Shown: in pieces, positions 1 to 7,727 of the stretch
Layout: each line of letters starts with the position of its first letter
Position numbering within the stretch: position 1 is the stretch's first letter
From: Gracilibacillus halophilus YIM-C55.5
GTDB taxonomy: Bacteria; Bacillota; Bacilli; Bacillales; Amphibacillaceae
Assembly (NCBI RefSeq): GCF_000359605.1
Contig: NZ_APML01000040.1
Coordinates: 1 to 40,535, forward strand
Direction of reading: 5' to 3'
Length of the DNA stretch: 40,535 bases
Notes under the pieces: generated by a model
Database searches by the model: none
Told to the model about the DNA's origin: nothing
Seen by the model: the letters and a program-made list of their open reading frames with translations, nothing else
Program-made: the position numbers and the translations under genes

Positions 1-30
1 TAAACGGAAAAGAAGCAGTTCTTTAGACTA

Positions 31-1858
31 TTATTTTAAGTCATCAAGCGTTTCTTGTTTTTCACCTTGATCGTCAGTTTCGTCGTCATCTTCTGGTGAA
101 TCTGTCAAGCCATAATGTGCACGAATTGCATCATGAATTTCTTGAGCTACCTGTGGATTTTCTTTTAAAAATTGTTTCGCATTTTCTCTTCCTTGCCCAA
201 GACGTTCTTTATTGTAGGAATACCATGCGCCACTTTTCATCACGATATCTAGCTCGTACCAATATCTAATAATTCGCCTTCTTTAGAAATGCCTTCTCCG
301 TACATAATATCGACTTCTGCCTGTTTAAATGGAGGTGCTACCTTATTTTTAACAATTTTTACTCTTGTTTTATTCCCTACCATATCGTTACCTATTTTTA
401 ACGTTTCAGCACGTCTAACCTCCAAGCGAACAGATGAATAGAATTTCAATGCTCGACCACCTGGGGTTGTTTCAGGGCTTCCAAACATAACGCCGACTTT
501 TTCACGGATTTGATTAATAAAGATAGCTGTCGTTTTTGATTTATTAATCGATCCTGACAGTTTTCTTAATGCTTGAGACATAAGGCGAGCTTGTAAACCT
601 ACGTGAGAGTCTCCCATCTCACCTTCAATCTCAGCTTTTGGTACTAGCGCTGCAACGGAGTCAATGACAACCATATCAACTGCACCACTTCGAACCAATG
701 CCTCAGCAATCTCTAAAGCCTGCTCACCTGTATCAGGTTGAGAAAGCAACAACTCATCTACATCCACGCCTAATTTTTTTGCATAAGCGGGATCCAACGA
801 TGGCGATAGGTAATAGTCATCCTCAGCATGACTGTTAGGAGCTATTTTCCCCCGCCTCACACCGTGCATGCGCGTTTCCACGCACACGGCGTTCCATCAA
901 AGAAGAAAGCCGTTTATAAAACATGAAAAAATGATAGCTATATCGTATGGCTTGTCTTCACTTGACTATGCCCCTTCGCTCCACTTTCATTACAAAAGCT
1001 TCCTTACTACTACGGGCTGCTGCCCCTTCCCTTTAATGGTCATTTCCTACCATTTCGTGACATTAGGTGATGCTCCTTTTGCATTCACGGGGAAGGTTCT
1101 CTTGTACCGTATATCCTATCCTTCTCCACTCCCTTAGATGCCCACTCTAGCCCGTCAGTCATTCATCCGCTTATTGGTAAAAAAACGAATGAAATAAACA
1201 GCACTGTGCTGTATTTAGCCATGATAAGCACGAATACCATGTCTAAGACTGAAATAATTTAACGCCTTACGAGCTGTACCTTCGTGGATTCGTTCCAGTG
1301 CATACACACACGTTACTCATCATAGGAGTGTACTTAGACCCCCGGCTACTAAACTTGTAAAACATACAATATTTCGCCGCCCTCTCCGAACTTCGTACAA
1401 CAATAAAGCACCTTATTCTTGCACGTCGGGGTATTAGGGCAAAGACGTTTACCAGCGTCTTTGATTTGGACTTTCACCAAACATATCAGATATACAATTA
1501 GAACAGTAAATTACTGTTCCTCTAACTTGATAGAGTATTTCTACTCTACTTTCGTTTAGAAACAAGACATACCATGCTCGGCGTCAATAAATGCTGCTTG
1601 TCCTCCAGACTTTTGGGCTTCAGCAATTGCATGCAATGAAACAGTTGTTTTACCAGATGATTCCGGTCCATAAATCTCTACTACGCGGCCTCTTGGATAT
1701 CCACCGACACCAAGCGCAGTATCTATAGCTATGGAGCCACTCGATACAGTCGCTACTTTTTGCTCGGTTTGCTCTCCCAGTTTCATAATTGAGCCCTTGC
1801 CAAATTGTTTTTCAATTTGTTTGAGCGCCATATCTAGTGCTTGTTTTCGATCACTCAA
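31..1858 (-). CDS. recA: RecA recombinase, split by a group II intron and frameshifted
   Basis: RecA is the ATP-dependent strand-exchange protein that also triggers LexA self-cleavage. Exon 1 (1858-1573) encodes residues 1-95 with the Walker A motif GPESSGKT at 64-71. Exon 2 (799-31) encodes the rest, with Walker B VVID near 139-142 and the L2 region. Joining the exons gives GAG CAT G|CG TTG GAT, the conserved EHALDP. The start is a TTG preceded by GGAGG. Exon 2 has an in-frame TAG at 251-249 after GTS. Adding one T there restores [13 protein letters not shown] and a normal protein of about 351 residues. As written, the spliced protein stops at residue 278 and lacks the C-terminal domain. Unspliced mRNA would give about 100 residues ending GMSCF. 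The identity is certain; whether the frameshift is real is not. Confidence 0.95.
249..253 (-). other. recA: Single-base frameshift in recA exon 2
   Basis: The minus-strand reading is GGT ACG AGC TAG ATA, where the family has G-T-(S/E)-L-D-I-V. One missing T between AGC and TAG explains both the stop codon and the frame change. The 72-codon C-terminal tail continues intact in the other frame down to the TAA at 33-31. There is no heptameric slippery sequence, so programmed frameshifting is unlikely. A sequencing error or a true recent mutation are the options. Confidence 0.85.
800..1572 (-). mobile_element. ORF-less group II intron inside recA
   Basis: The intron is 773 nt, begins GTATG and ends CCAT (the AY rule at the 3' end). 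Domain V lies at about 893-858. It has a CGC triad at its base, a CCGUG/CACGG helix, a two-nucleotide bulge, a UGCGUG/CGCGCA helix and a GAAA tetraloop. Domain VI follows: GGCGGGGG (856-849) pairs with the 3' end and leaves a bulged A at 807, 8 nt from the splice site, as expected of the branch point. No sense-strand reading frame long enough for a reverse transcriptase/maturase is present, so the domain IV ORF appears to be lost. The start deviates from the usual GUGYG. UAUGUU at 1366-1361 (or 1486-1481) could pair with the last six exon-1 bases AGCATG as EBS1. It sits in the same orientation as recA. Confidence 0.92.
858..893 (-). other. Group II intron domain V
   Basis: This catalytic hairpin has a GAAA tetraloop (878-873 including its closing pair), two helices separated by a two-nucleotide bulge on the 3' side, and a CGC triad near 891-889. 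It lies about 60 nt before the 3' splice site, as in bacterial group II introns. Confidence 0.9.
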
Positions 1859-1887
1859 TGAAATACCTCCTCTTTTATTCTATTACT

Positions 1888-1916
1888 ATCTTACAATGTT
1901 TTGTTCAATTCTACAA
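1888..1916 (-). promoter_or_regulatory. Putative sigma-A promoter of recA
   Basis: The -35 TTGTAG (1916-1911) and -10 TAAGAT (1893-1888) are separated by 17 nt. They lie between the SOS box and the GGAGG ribosome-binding site of recA. The hexamers are only moderately close to consensus. Confidence 0.5.
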
Positions 1917-1924
1917 GCATTTTA

Positions 1925-1938
1925 CGAATAAACGTTCC
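1925..1938. promoter_or_regulatory. LexA (DinR) SOS box of recA
   Basis: CGAATAAACGTTCC matches the Gram-positive SOS box CGAAC-N4-GTTCG with a GAAT left half, as I recall for the B. subtilis recA operator. It lies 8 nt upstream of the putative -35, consistent with LexA repression of recA. Confidence 0.7.
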
Positions 1939-1980
1939 CTTATTTTCATAAGAAATCAAGGAAAAATCTACTTTTTATAA

Positions 1981-2026
1981 AAGAAAAAGCATTCACTCAG
2001 GGGAAAACGAGTGAAAATGCTTTTTT
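1981..2026 (-). terminator. Intrinsic terminator after cinA
   Basis: On the minus strand, AAGCATTTTCACTC pairs with GAGTGAATGCTT (two-base bulge) and a T-rich tail follows. It lies just after the cinA stop and before the recA promoter, so recA is probably transcribed separately. Confidence 0.8.
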
Positions 2027-2048
2027 ATTCCATCTATAATGACGATTT

Positions 2049-3290
2049 TCATTGCAACATCTGATAAAGTAATGCGTATCCTTTCTTTATACTTCTCGTT
2101 TGAATCGCTTCACGATCTCCATGGAACAAAAATTTATGAGTGGCGACATTTTGTTTTGTAGCAATCGAAATAAATACAGTTCCTACTTCTTTCCCTTCTG
2201 ATGGATTCGGTCCTGCTACACCTGTAAAACTAATACCTACATCCGATTGATAAACATCTCTCACTTGTATCGCCATGTCTTCAGCACATGCTTGACTAAC
2301 CGTACCATCATCATCAATGACTCGTTTGGATACGCCTAATACCTTTTGTTTTGATTCTGGCTGATAGACAACTGCACTACCATGAAAGATACTTGATGCC
2401 CCACTTCTTGCTGCAAGTTTTGAAGCAAAGCCTCCTGCAGTAAAACTTTCCGCAGATGCAATCGTTAAGTGTTTCTTTTGTAATAAATCAAATACTTTTT
2501 GATCAATCGATGTATCATTATAACCATAAAAATAATCGCCGACGCTACCCATGATACGATCTTCGACTTCATCAATTAATTGATCTGCTTCTTTTGGATT
2601 GAATGCTTTTGCTGTTAAGCGAATGGACACCTCTCCTTCTGTGGCAAGAGGAGCGATCGTTGGATTCGTTTGTTCAGAAATCATGTCTTGTAATTGATGT
2701 TCTAACTGCGATTCACCTATACCAATAAAGCGAAGCACCCTCGACTGTATAATAGCATCCAATGAATAATACTCAGCGACAAACGGTAATATCTTATTGT
2801 CCATGATAGCTTGCATTTCTCTTGGAACCCCAGGCATAAACAACCATTGTACATCGTTATATTCCACTTGTATCCCTGGTGCAATCCCTACTTGATTATC
2901 AAATATTTTTGATCCTTCAAAAACATGCGCTTGTTTTCGATTATTGGGCGTCATTTGCATGTTTCGCTTCTTAAAAAAATCAGCGATATGCTGCAATATA
3001 TTTTCATCTTCTACAACTTTCAGACCTGAAACTTGTTCAAAAGCTTCCCTTGTTAGATCATCTTCTGTCGGACCAAGTCCACCGGTAACGAACACGACGT
3101 CTGACCGATCAGCCGCTAATTCAAACACATCTCGTAAGCGTTGTAAGTTATCACCAACTACTGTATGGTAATAGACAGACACCCCAATATTTGCAAGTTT
3201 TTTTGACATCCATGCCGCATTCGAATTCACAATTTGACCAAGTAAAAGTTCTGTACCAACAGAAATGATTTCGGCTTTGACGTTTTTCAT
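2049..3290 (-). CDS. cinA: CinA, competence/damage-inducible protein, NMN amidohydrolase family
   Basis: This 413-residue protein has the usual two-domain layout. An N-terminal MoaB/MogA-like domain (about 1-170, VGTELLLGQ and VTGGLGPTEDD motifs) is joined to a C-terminal PncC-like domain (about 255-413). Family members hydrolyse nicotinamide mononucleotide and ADP-ribose, and CinA is co-regulated with recA in competent Gram-positives. The canonical AESCTGG motif of the C-terminal domain reads AESFTAG here. The serine is kept but the next Cys and a Gly are changed, so deamidase activity cannot be assumed. The ATG overlaps the TAA of pgsA by one base (TAATG), indicating translational coupling. 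Confidence 0.93.
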   Translation of the reverse strand: MKNVKAEIISVGTELLLGQIVNSNAAWMSKKLANIGVSVYYHTVVGDNLQRLRDVFELAADRSDVVFVTGGLGPTEDDLTREAFEQVSGLKVVEDENILQHIADFFKKRNMQMTPNNRKQAHVFEGSKIFDNQVGIAPGIQVEYNDVQWLFMPGVPREMQAIMDNKILPFVAEYYSLDAIIQSRVLRFIGIGESQLEHQLQDMISEQTNPTIAPLATEGEVSIRLTAKAFNPKEADQLIDEVEDRIMGSVGDYFYGYNDTSIDQKVFDLLQKKHLTIASAESFTAGGFASKLAARSGASSIFHGSAVVYQPESKQKVLGVSKRVIDDDGTVSQACAEDMAIQVRDVYQSDVGISFTGVAGPNPSEGKEVGTVFISIATKQNVATHKFLFHGDREAIQTRSIKKGYALLYQMLQ

Positions 3291-3868
3291 TATTTTGAGT
3301 CCTCCATAACATGCCAGTTTTTTACAAAATATTCAACGCCAGAGATAATCGTTACAAGTACAGCAGCATAAAGTAATATATTCGCAACTGGTACATGGAT
3401 AAACGCAAATGGAATATTATGAAGTAAAAGAGTAATGATCGCTAAGATTTGCAACACCGTTTTTAATTTTCCCATTTGACCAGCTGCCATCACTACCCCT
3501 TCACCAGCAGCTACTAATCGTAAACCTGTTACTGCAAATTCCCGACTGATGATTACAATAACAGCCCAAGCAGGTGCTAGTTCTAATTGGATCAATAAAA
3601 TAAATGCAGCGGATACAAGTAATTTATCAGCCATAGGATCTAAAAATTTGCCCAAATTGGTTACTAAATTGTATTTCCTCGCATAATACCCGTCAACCCA
3701 GTCTGTCGCAGAAGCAACAGCAAATAAAATGACAGCCATCAATTGAGCTACGGGCAATGATTGATCAAATAATGTTACCGTCCCCCAGTTAAACGGATAT
3801 GACAGTAGTAAAATAAAAATAGGAATAAGTAAAATTCGAGATATAGTGATTCGATTTGGTACATTCAT
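3290..3868 (-). CDS. pgsA: CDP-diacylglycerol-glycerol-3-phosphate 3-phosphatidyltransferase
   Basis: PgsA makes phosphatidylglycerol phosphate from CDP-diacylglycerol and glycerol-3-phosphate, the committed step to phosphatidylglycerol and cardiolipin. The CDP-alcohol phosphotransferase signature DGX2ARX8GX3DX3D is complete, from DG at 59-60 to D81. Several hydrophobic segments indicate an integral membrane enzyme. The chosen ATG gives 192 residues beginning MNVPNRITISR and is preceded by AAGGAG at a spacing of 9. A TTG six codons upstream overlaps that ribosome-binding site and is rejected. It lies between rodZ and cinA, as in B. subtilis. Confidence 0.95.
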   Translation of the reverse strand: MNVPNRITISRILLIPIFILLLSYPFNWGTVTLFDQSLPVAQLMAVILFAVASATDWVDGYYARKYNLVTNLGKFLDPMADKLLVSAAFILLIQLELAPAWAVIVIISREFAVTGLRLVAAGEGVVMAAGQMGKLKTVLQILAIITLLLHNIPFAFIHVPVANILLYAAVLVTIISGVEYFVKNWHVMEDSK

Positions 3869-3943
3869 TACATTCCACTCCTTCAATTCAATTATTCTTC
3901 TGTAGAAAGTAAAGTCATCATACTAAACATAAGAAGTCAAGGC

Positions 3944-3980
3944 AAAAAGAACCCCCTCTTCTTTTTTATATGAAAGAGGG
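3944..3980 (-). terminator. Terminator between rodZ and pgsA
   Basis: On the minus strand, CCCTCTT pairs with AAGAGGG, followed by GTTCTTTTT. It lies after the rodZ stop at 4057, upstream of pgsA, and may end or attenuate rodZ transcripts. Confidence 0.7.
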
Positions 3981-4056
3981 AGACAGAACACCAAGATTTT
4001 TTAGACTTTATTGATAATATAAACATCTTTGTACTGTTTCACGTTTGGTATGAGCA

Positions 4057-4989
4057 CTATTGATGCTGAATGTTTATATTAATATTCTGTGGTTGGTTTG
4101 GATTAATATCCTCTGGCAATTCAACTGCCATATCATTGATCATAATCGATAATTCTTCTGGAGCTCCAAAACTGAATGCTAAAGACTCAAGATCCGTAAT
4201 ACTGGTTTCGAATGGACTCGCTTCAGCTGTTAAATTATCAAAATATAGTTGCTCACCATTACCATCATAGATTTCAAGCCAATTTCGACTATTAGAAGTG
4301 ACCGATAACTGTAATTCTTCTGCTGATGATTCTACCGTATAGTTGTGAGTTGTATCTTCTGATTGATTGAGTGTAACGGTGGTGCTTGGCTCTTCTTCTT
4401 GATTCTCATCTTGTTGAGTGGATTCTTCATTTGACTCATTGGTGTCTTCTGGCTGATTGGTTTCTTCACTGGATTCTTCGTTCGCTCCCTCGTCATCTGA
4501 AGCATTTGTTTCTTCTTGCTCTGGTGGCAACTCTACTTCATCGGCTGAATTATTTTCAGATTCAACAGGCGCCTCTTGGTTTGTATTGTCATCCGTAAAA
4601 AACCCTTGACTAAACAACCATATGACTGCCACTACACCAATGATGAGAACAACAACGATAATTGAAGGTAAGAGTGAAAAGATGGCTGGTACTTTTGTTG
4701 TGATTTTATTTTTTTTACTACTATTTACTCGGGACATCTCGACTTGCTCTTCTTGCTCAAATGGCAAATCTTGTTGATATTCCTCCATTAATTCACTTGG
4801 ATCCAGCCCAAGAACTGTTGCATACTCTTTAATAAATGCACGAACATAGAAATTACCAGGCATCGCTTTAAAATTTTCTTGTTCAATGGCATATAAGTAT
4901 CTCGTTTGAATCTTCGTTTCCTTCTGGATATCATCAAGTGATAATTCTTTTAATTCACGTTCTTGTTTAAGTCTTTCACCGATTCCCAT
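4057..4989 (-). CDS. rodZ: RodZ-like helix-turn-helix membrane protein (YmfM)
   Basis: RodZ links the MreB cytoskeleton to the elongation machinery and helps set rod shape. Residues 1-70 form a Cro/C1-type HTH domain (IGERLKQERELKELSLDDI). A single transmembrane segment follows at about 103-128. A long acidic linker rich in Glu, Asn, Ser and Thr then leads to an extracytoplasmic beta-rich domain (DUF4115-like). The start was placed at MGIGERLKQ, where homologues begin. ATG and TTG codons 6-7 codons upstream are alternatives and the ribosome-binding site is weak (GATGGTG). It heads the rodZ-pgsA-cinA block. Confidence 0.9.
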   Translation of the reverse strand: MGIGERLKQERELKELSLDDIQKETKIQTRYLYAIEQENFKAMPGNFYVRAFIKEYATVLGLDPSELMEEYQQDLPFEQEEQVEMSRVNSSKKNKITTKVPAIFSLLPSIIVVVLIIGVVAVIWLFSQGFFTDDNTNQEAPVESENNSADEVELPPEQEETNASDDEGANEESSEETNQPEDTNESNEESTQQDENQEEEPSTTVTLNQSEDTTHNYTVESSAEELQLSVTSNSRNWLEIYDGNGEQLYFDNLTAEASPFETSITDLESLAFSFGAPEELSIMINDMAVELPEDINPNQPQNININIQHQ

Positions 4990-5066
4990 ATATGTAACAC
5001 CATCCATCAATCATTTATCATATATTGTAAAGATCACATTCTATATCCAAATTATGACTCACATTA

Positions 5067-5095
5067 ATCATATCTCAAAATGTCATATATGAAAA
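5067..5095 (-). promoter_or_regulatory. Weak candidate promoter for rodZ-pgsA-cinA
   Basis: TTTTCA and TATGAT are separated by 17 nt, about 80 bases upstream of the rodZ start. The -35 is a poor match, so this is only a candidate. Confidence 0.3.
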
Positions 5096-5325
5096 GGGGA
5101 ATCTATCGACTACATAAAAAAGTGACAAACATCATTAACGATAACTATATTTTTCCATATAACATAAGAGAATGGTCTCCCCAATGAAACATTGTAACAC
5201 CGTAGTTCTGGGTCATTTGATGTGTTGAAAAAAGAAGCGTATATCAACGGCGGTATGCATTTGTTGATTTTAACATTAAATAAAGAACCTTCTCACCTAT
5301 CTAATGTATTTCATTTTGGAAAATG

Positions 5326-5368
5326 AAAAGAACCCTATAAAGTTGAGGTTCACTCTATAGGGTCTTTT
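5326..5368 (-). terminator. Terminator after ymfJ
   Basis: On the minus strand, AAAAGACCCTATA pairs with TATAGGGTTCTTTT around a loop, ending in a T-rich tail. It lies a few bases after the ymfJ stop and closes the ymfF-ymfH-ymfI-ymfJ block. Confidence 0.8.
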
Positions 5369-5375
5369 GTCATCG

Positions 5376-5632
5376 TTATTTTGTACCTTCATTTTGAACG
5401 AGCTTGACCATAATATTTGCGATGGCATGTTGTTCTTTTTGATCAGCTGCATTCCATAAGTCACGCAATATTGCCTCTTCATTATTCTGGGCTTCGACTT
5501 GTGTTGATAAGTAATTCCCAATATCATAAGCCAATTCTGAAATCGCCTGATTACTAATACCATTACCTTGTGCGTCATGTAGCGATCGCCTAAAAAATCT
5601 TTCCATGAATCAAAGTTGTCTAATACAGACAT
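5376..5632 (-). pseudogene. ymfJ: DUF3243 protein YmfJ, one-base frameshift
   Basis: The gene starts MSVLDNFDSWKDFLGDR in one frame and continues LHDAQGNGISNQAISELAYDIG in another, to a stop at 5378-5376. Together they make a small protein of about 85 residues that matches B. subtilis YmfJ, including the ending NIMVKLV. The function is unknown. One base is missing at the CGC|TAC junction (5582-5581), where a Leu codon (YTA) is expected. As written, the product would be a 111-residue protein with an aberrant tail reaching 5297. It may be a sequencing error, because the rest of the gene is well conserved. The start has a typical ribosome-binding site, AAGGAGG. Confidence 0.85.
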
Positions 5633-5708
5633 CGTTCATTCCTCCTTTGTCAGCATACATTTATATCTTGCGAACAAAAAATGATTTTATGCATGCTTCG
5701 AGGAATTT

Positions 5709-6428
5709 TTACATCCAACCACCTTGGACGCGAACTATTTCACCTTGTATATAACTGGACTTCTCGCTCAAAAGAAAAGAAACAATATGAGCGACTTCAT
5801 CTGGTGTCCCACTTCGTTGCAACGGGATTTCAGCATGCAACGCATTCTTTTCTTCATCTAATAAATGTCGATTCATTTTTGTCTGAATGAATCCTGGGCT
5901 GACACCATTTACACGAATGCCACTTGGCCCGACTTCTTTTGCTAAAGCTTTGACAAAACTATCCTGACCACCTTTTACTGATGAATAAGCAACCTCACAA
6001 CTCGCTCCGAATTCACCCCATATCGAACTGATCAAAATAATGGCACCAAATTTTCGCTGTATCATATGAGGCAATAGATGCTTCGTAATTTTCCAAGGTG
6101 ATGTTAAATGCAAATGAAGGATGTGATCCATATCCATATCATGCATCTCTTGAAATAGACCAAAGTAAGAGGTCCCACTAGCAAACACAATATGATCAAT
6201 ATCTACCGGTAATTCTAATAAAAATGAAGTTAAACCTTCTTTTGTTGCTAAATCAGCTTGAATCACATCATATATCGCATCATCTGAGATCAATGTTTTC
6301 AAATCAGAAATGGCTTCAAAATGGTGACAATAATGCAAAATTAGCTGATAATCTAAATCAGCCAGTTGTTTTGCAATTGCTGAACCTATGTCACCACTAG
6401 CTCCTACAATCAAACATTTTTTGCTCAT
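5709..6428 (-). CDS. ymfI: SDR-family reductase YmfI (EF-P 5-aminopentanone reductase type)
   Basis: This 239-residue short-chain dehydrogenase/reductase has the nucleotide-binding motif GASGDIG at 9-15. The catalytic residues are Ser in LISS (134/135), Tyr148 and Lys152 (YSSVK), followed by VNGVSPGFIQTKM. In B. subtilis, YmfI reduces the 5-aminopentanone group on elongation factor P to 5-aminopentanol. The same gene context (ymfF-ymfH-ymfI-ymfJ) supports that assignment over a fatty-acid FabG role. GAGG stands 6 nt before the ATG. It follows ymfH after 9 bases. Confidence 0.88.
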   Translation of the reverse strand: MSKKCLIVGASGDIGSAIAKQLADLDYQLILHYCHHFEAISDLKTLISDDAIYDVIQADLATKEGLTSFLLELPVDIDHIVFASGTSYFGLFQEMHDMDMDHILHLHLTSPWKITKHLLPHMIQRKFGAIILISSIWGEFGASCEVAYSSVKGGQDSFVKALAKEVGPSGIRVNGVSPGFIQTKMNRHLLDEEKNALHAEIPLQRSGTPDEVAHIVSFLLSEKSSYIQGEIVRVQGGWM

Positions 6429-6437
6429 AACAATACC

Positions 6438-7727
6438 TCAAGATTGATTGGATTGAACGATACAAGTAGCGATTCGACTTTCATCGATCCAATCATGTAA
6501 AAATTGATTTAATTCTTGATAATGTAGATCTTCTAACCATTGGATAGTCTCAAAGAAGTCAACCCCTAGCATGTCATAATGCGTATATTGGTTGGCCATA
6601 AACTCTAATGAATTCATCGCACGTAATGTCTGACCGAGCTTTTTGCGCTGTAAACGCTGGAAACTTTCCTCATCCAATTTTTGTTCTTTCAAACGCAACA
6701 AACTATGTTGAATATTTTCTGCTAACCCTTCTGGATCTTCCGTATTACCACCAATAATCGTAAAACCAAAATTGCGTTCTAAATGGTTCTCATAACTAAA
6801 GGATTGATCAATCAAACCTTCTTCATACAATTTTTTATACTCGATACCACTTTTAGAGAATAAATAATCAAGGATCATATCGATAAACCATTCTTTTTTT
6901 ACAAATTCTTTCGGATCTTCTGGTAAGTCTGTTTCTTTTAATCCTACTAATGCTTTCGGAACAGCTACTGGCATATCGATACGTTTTTCTTTTTCAGCAA
7001 CTGCTTTCGGTTCACTAGGGAATTGTCGCTTTAATGGTTCTGCAGGTTCAAAATTTTTGTTCTCTTGATTTTCTCTCACAAATGCTCCGATTTCTTCAGG
7101 ATCAACATTGCCAGCAATAAATAACACCATATTAGACGGATGATAAAAGGTGTGATAACAAGTATACAAATCATCTTTTGTAATATTTTGAATCGAATCC
7201 ACCGTTCCCGCAATATCGATTTGAACCGGATGATATTGATACATGCTTTTAATCGTCCCGAAAAAAGCGCGCCAATCCGGTTGGTCATTATACATCTGAA
7301 TTTCTTGCTCAATGATTCCTTTTTCCTTCTCAACAGACTCCTCTGAGAAATAAGGATCTTGCACAAAATTGAGTAATGTACGTAAATTTTCTTTCACTTC
7401 AGCTGTAGCTGAAAATAAATAGGCAGTTTTTGTAAATGACGTATACGCATTCGCTGATGCTCCACGCTTTGAAAAATCCTGAAATACATCTCGATCTTCT
7501 TTTTCAAACATTTTATGTTCTAAAAAGTGCGCAATGCCGTCTGGAACTGTGATCGATTCTGATTGTTTAATCGGTACAAAAGACTGATCAATCGATCCAT
7601 AATTCGTTGTAAAAATAGCATAAGCTTTCGTCATTTCTGGCTTAGGTAAAATGTGAACTCTCAAACCATTACTTAACTGATCACTATATATGGTTTCATT
7701 CAATTGCTCGTAATTATGACGCTTCAT
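6438..7727 (-). CDS. ymfH: M16-family zinc protease YmfH
   Basis: The 429-residue product is a pitrilysin/MPP-like protein with the inverted zinc site HFLEH at 67-71. A downstream glutamate ligand lies in the IIEQEI segment near 140-142, so the active site looks intact. The chosen ATG (MKRHNYEQ) overlaps the end of ymfF by 14 bases and matches homologue length. Reading further upstream would add 21 residues that lie inside ymfF. The substrate is unknown. The partner is probably the adjacent inactive YmfF, since M16 enzymes often act as active/inactive pairs. Confidence 0.9.
   Translation of the reverse strand: MKRHNYEQLNETIYSDQLSNGLRVHILPKPEMTKAYAIFTTNYGSIDQSFVPIKQSESITVPDGIAHFLEHKMFEKEDRDVFQDFSKRGASANAYTSFTKTAYLFSATAEVKENLRTLLNFVQDPYFSEESVEKEKGIIEQEIQMYNDQPDWRAFFGTIKSMYQYHPVQIDIAGTVDSIQNITKDDLYTCYHTFYHPSNMVLFIAGNVDPEEIGAFVRENQENKNFEPAEPLKRQFPSEPKAVAEKEKRIDMPVAVPKALVGLKETDLPEDPKEFVKKEWFIDMILDYLFSKSGIEYKKLYEEGLIDQSFSYENHLERNFGFTIIGGNTEDPEGLAENIQHSLLRLKEQKLDEESFQRLQRKKLGQTLRAMNSLEFMANQYTHYDMLGVDFFETIQWLEDLHYQELNQFLHDWIDESRIATCIVQSNQS

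Larger units (their letters stand above)
4990..5375. other. Intergenic spacer where ymfK would be expected
   Basis: This 386-base stretch has no convincing gene. It holds the ymfJ terminator (5326-5368), a 9-bp inverted repeat (5309-5328) and a weak promoter candidate for rodZ (TTTTCA 5095-5090, 17 nt, TATGAT 5072-5067). In B. subtilis, as I recall, ymfK lies here. No remnant could be recognised. A 23-codon frame at 5216-5145 (minus) lacks a ribosome-binding site. Confidence 0.6.

Noticed and set aside
249-260. Programmed -1 frameshift to make full-length RecA
   Set aside because: A -1 slip at AGC would restore LDIVM, but no slippery heptamer is present at the site and RecA is not known to use frameshifting.
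868-1137. An 89-codon plus-strand frame inside the intron
   Set aside because: It is antisense to the intron and overlaps domain V. It has no ribosome-binding site and no recognisable protein family.
800-1572. Group I intron or intein as the recA insertion
   Set aside because: Domain V and the branch-point bulge define a group II intron. In-frame stops exclude an intein.
5145-5216. A 23-codon minus-strand frame (MTQNYGVTMF...) in the ymfK gap
   Set aside because: It has no ribosome-binding site and no homologue that I recognise.
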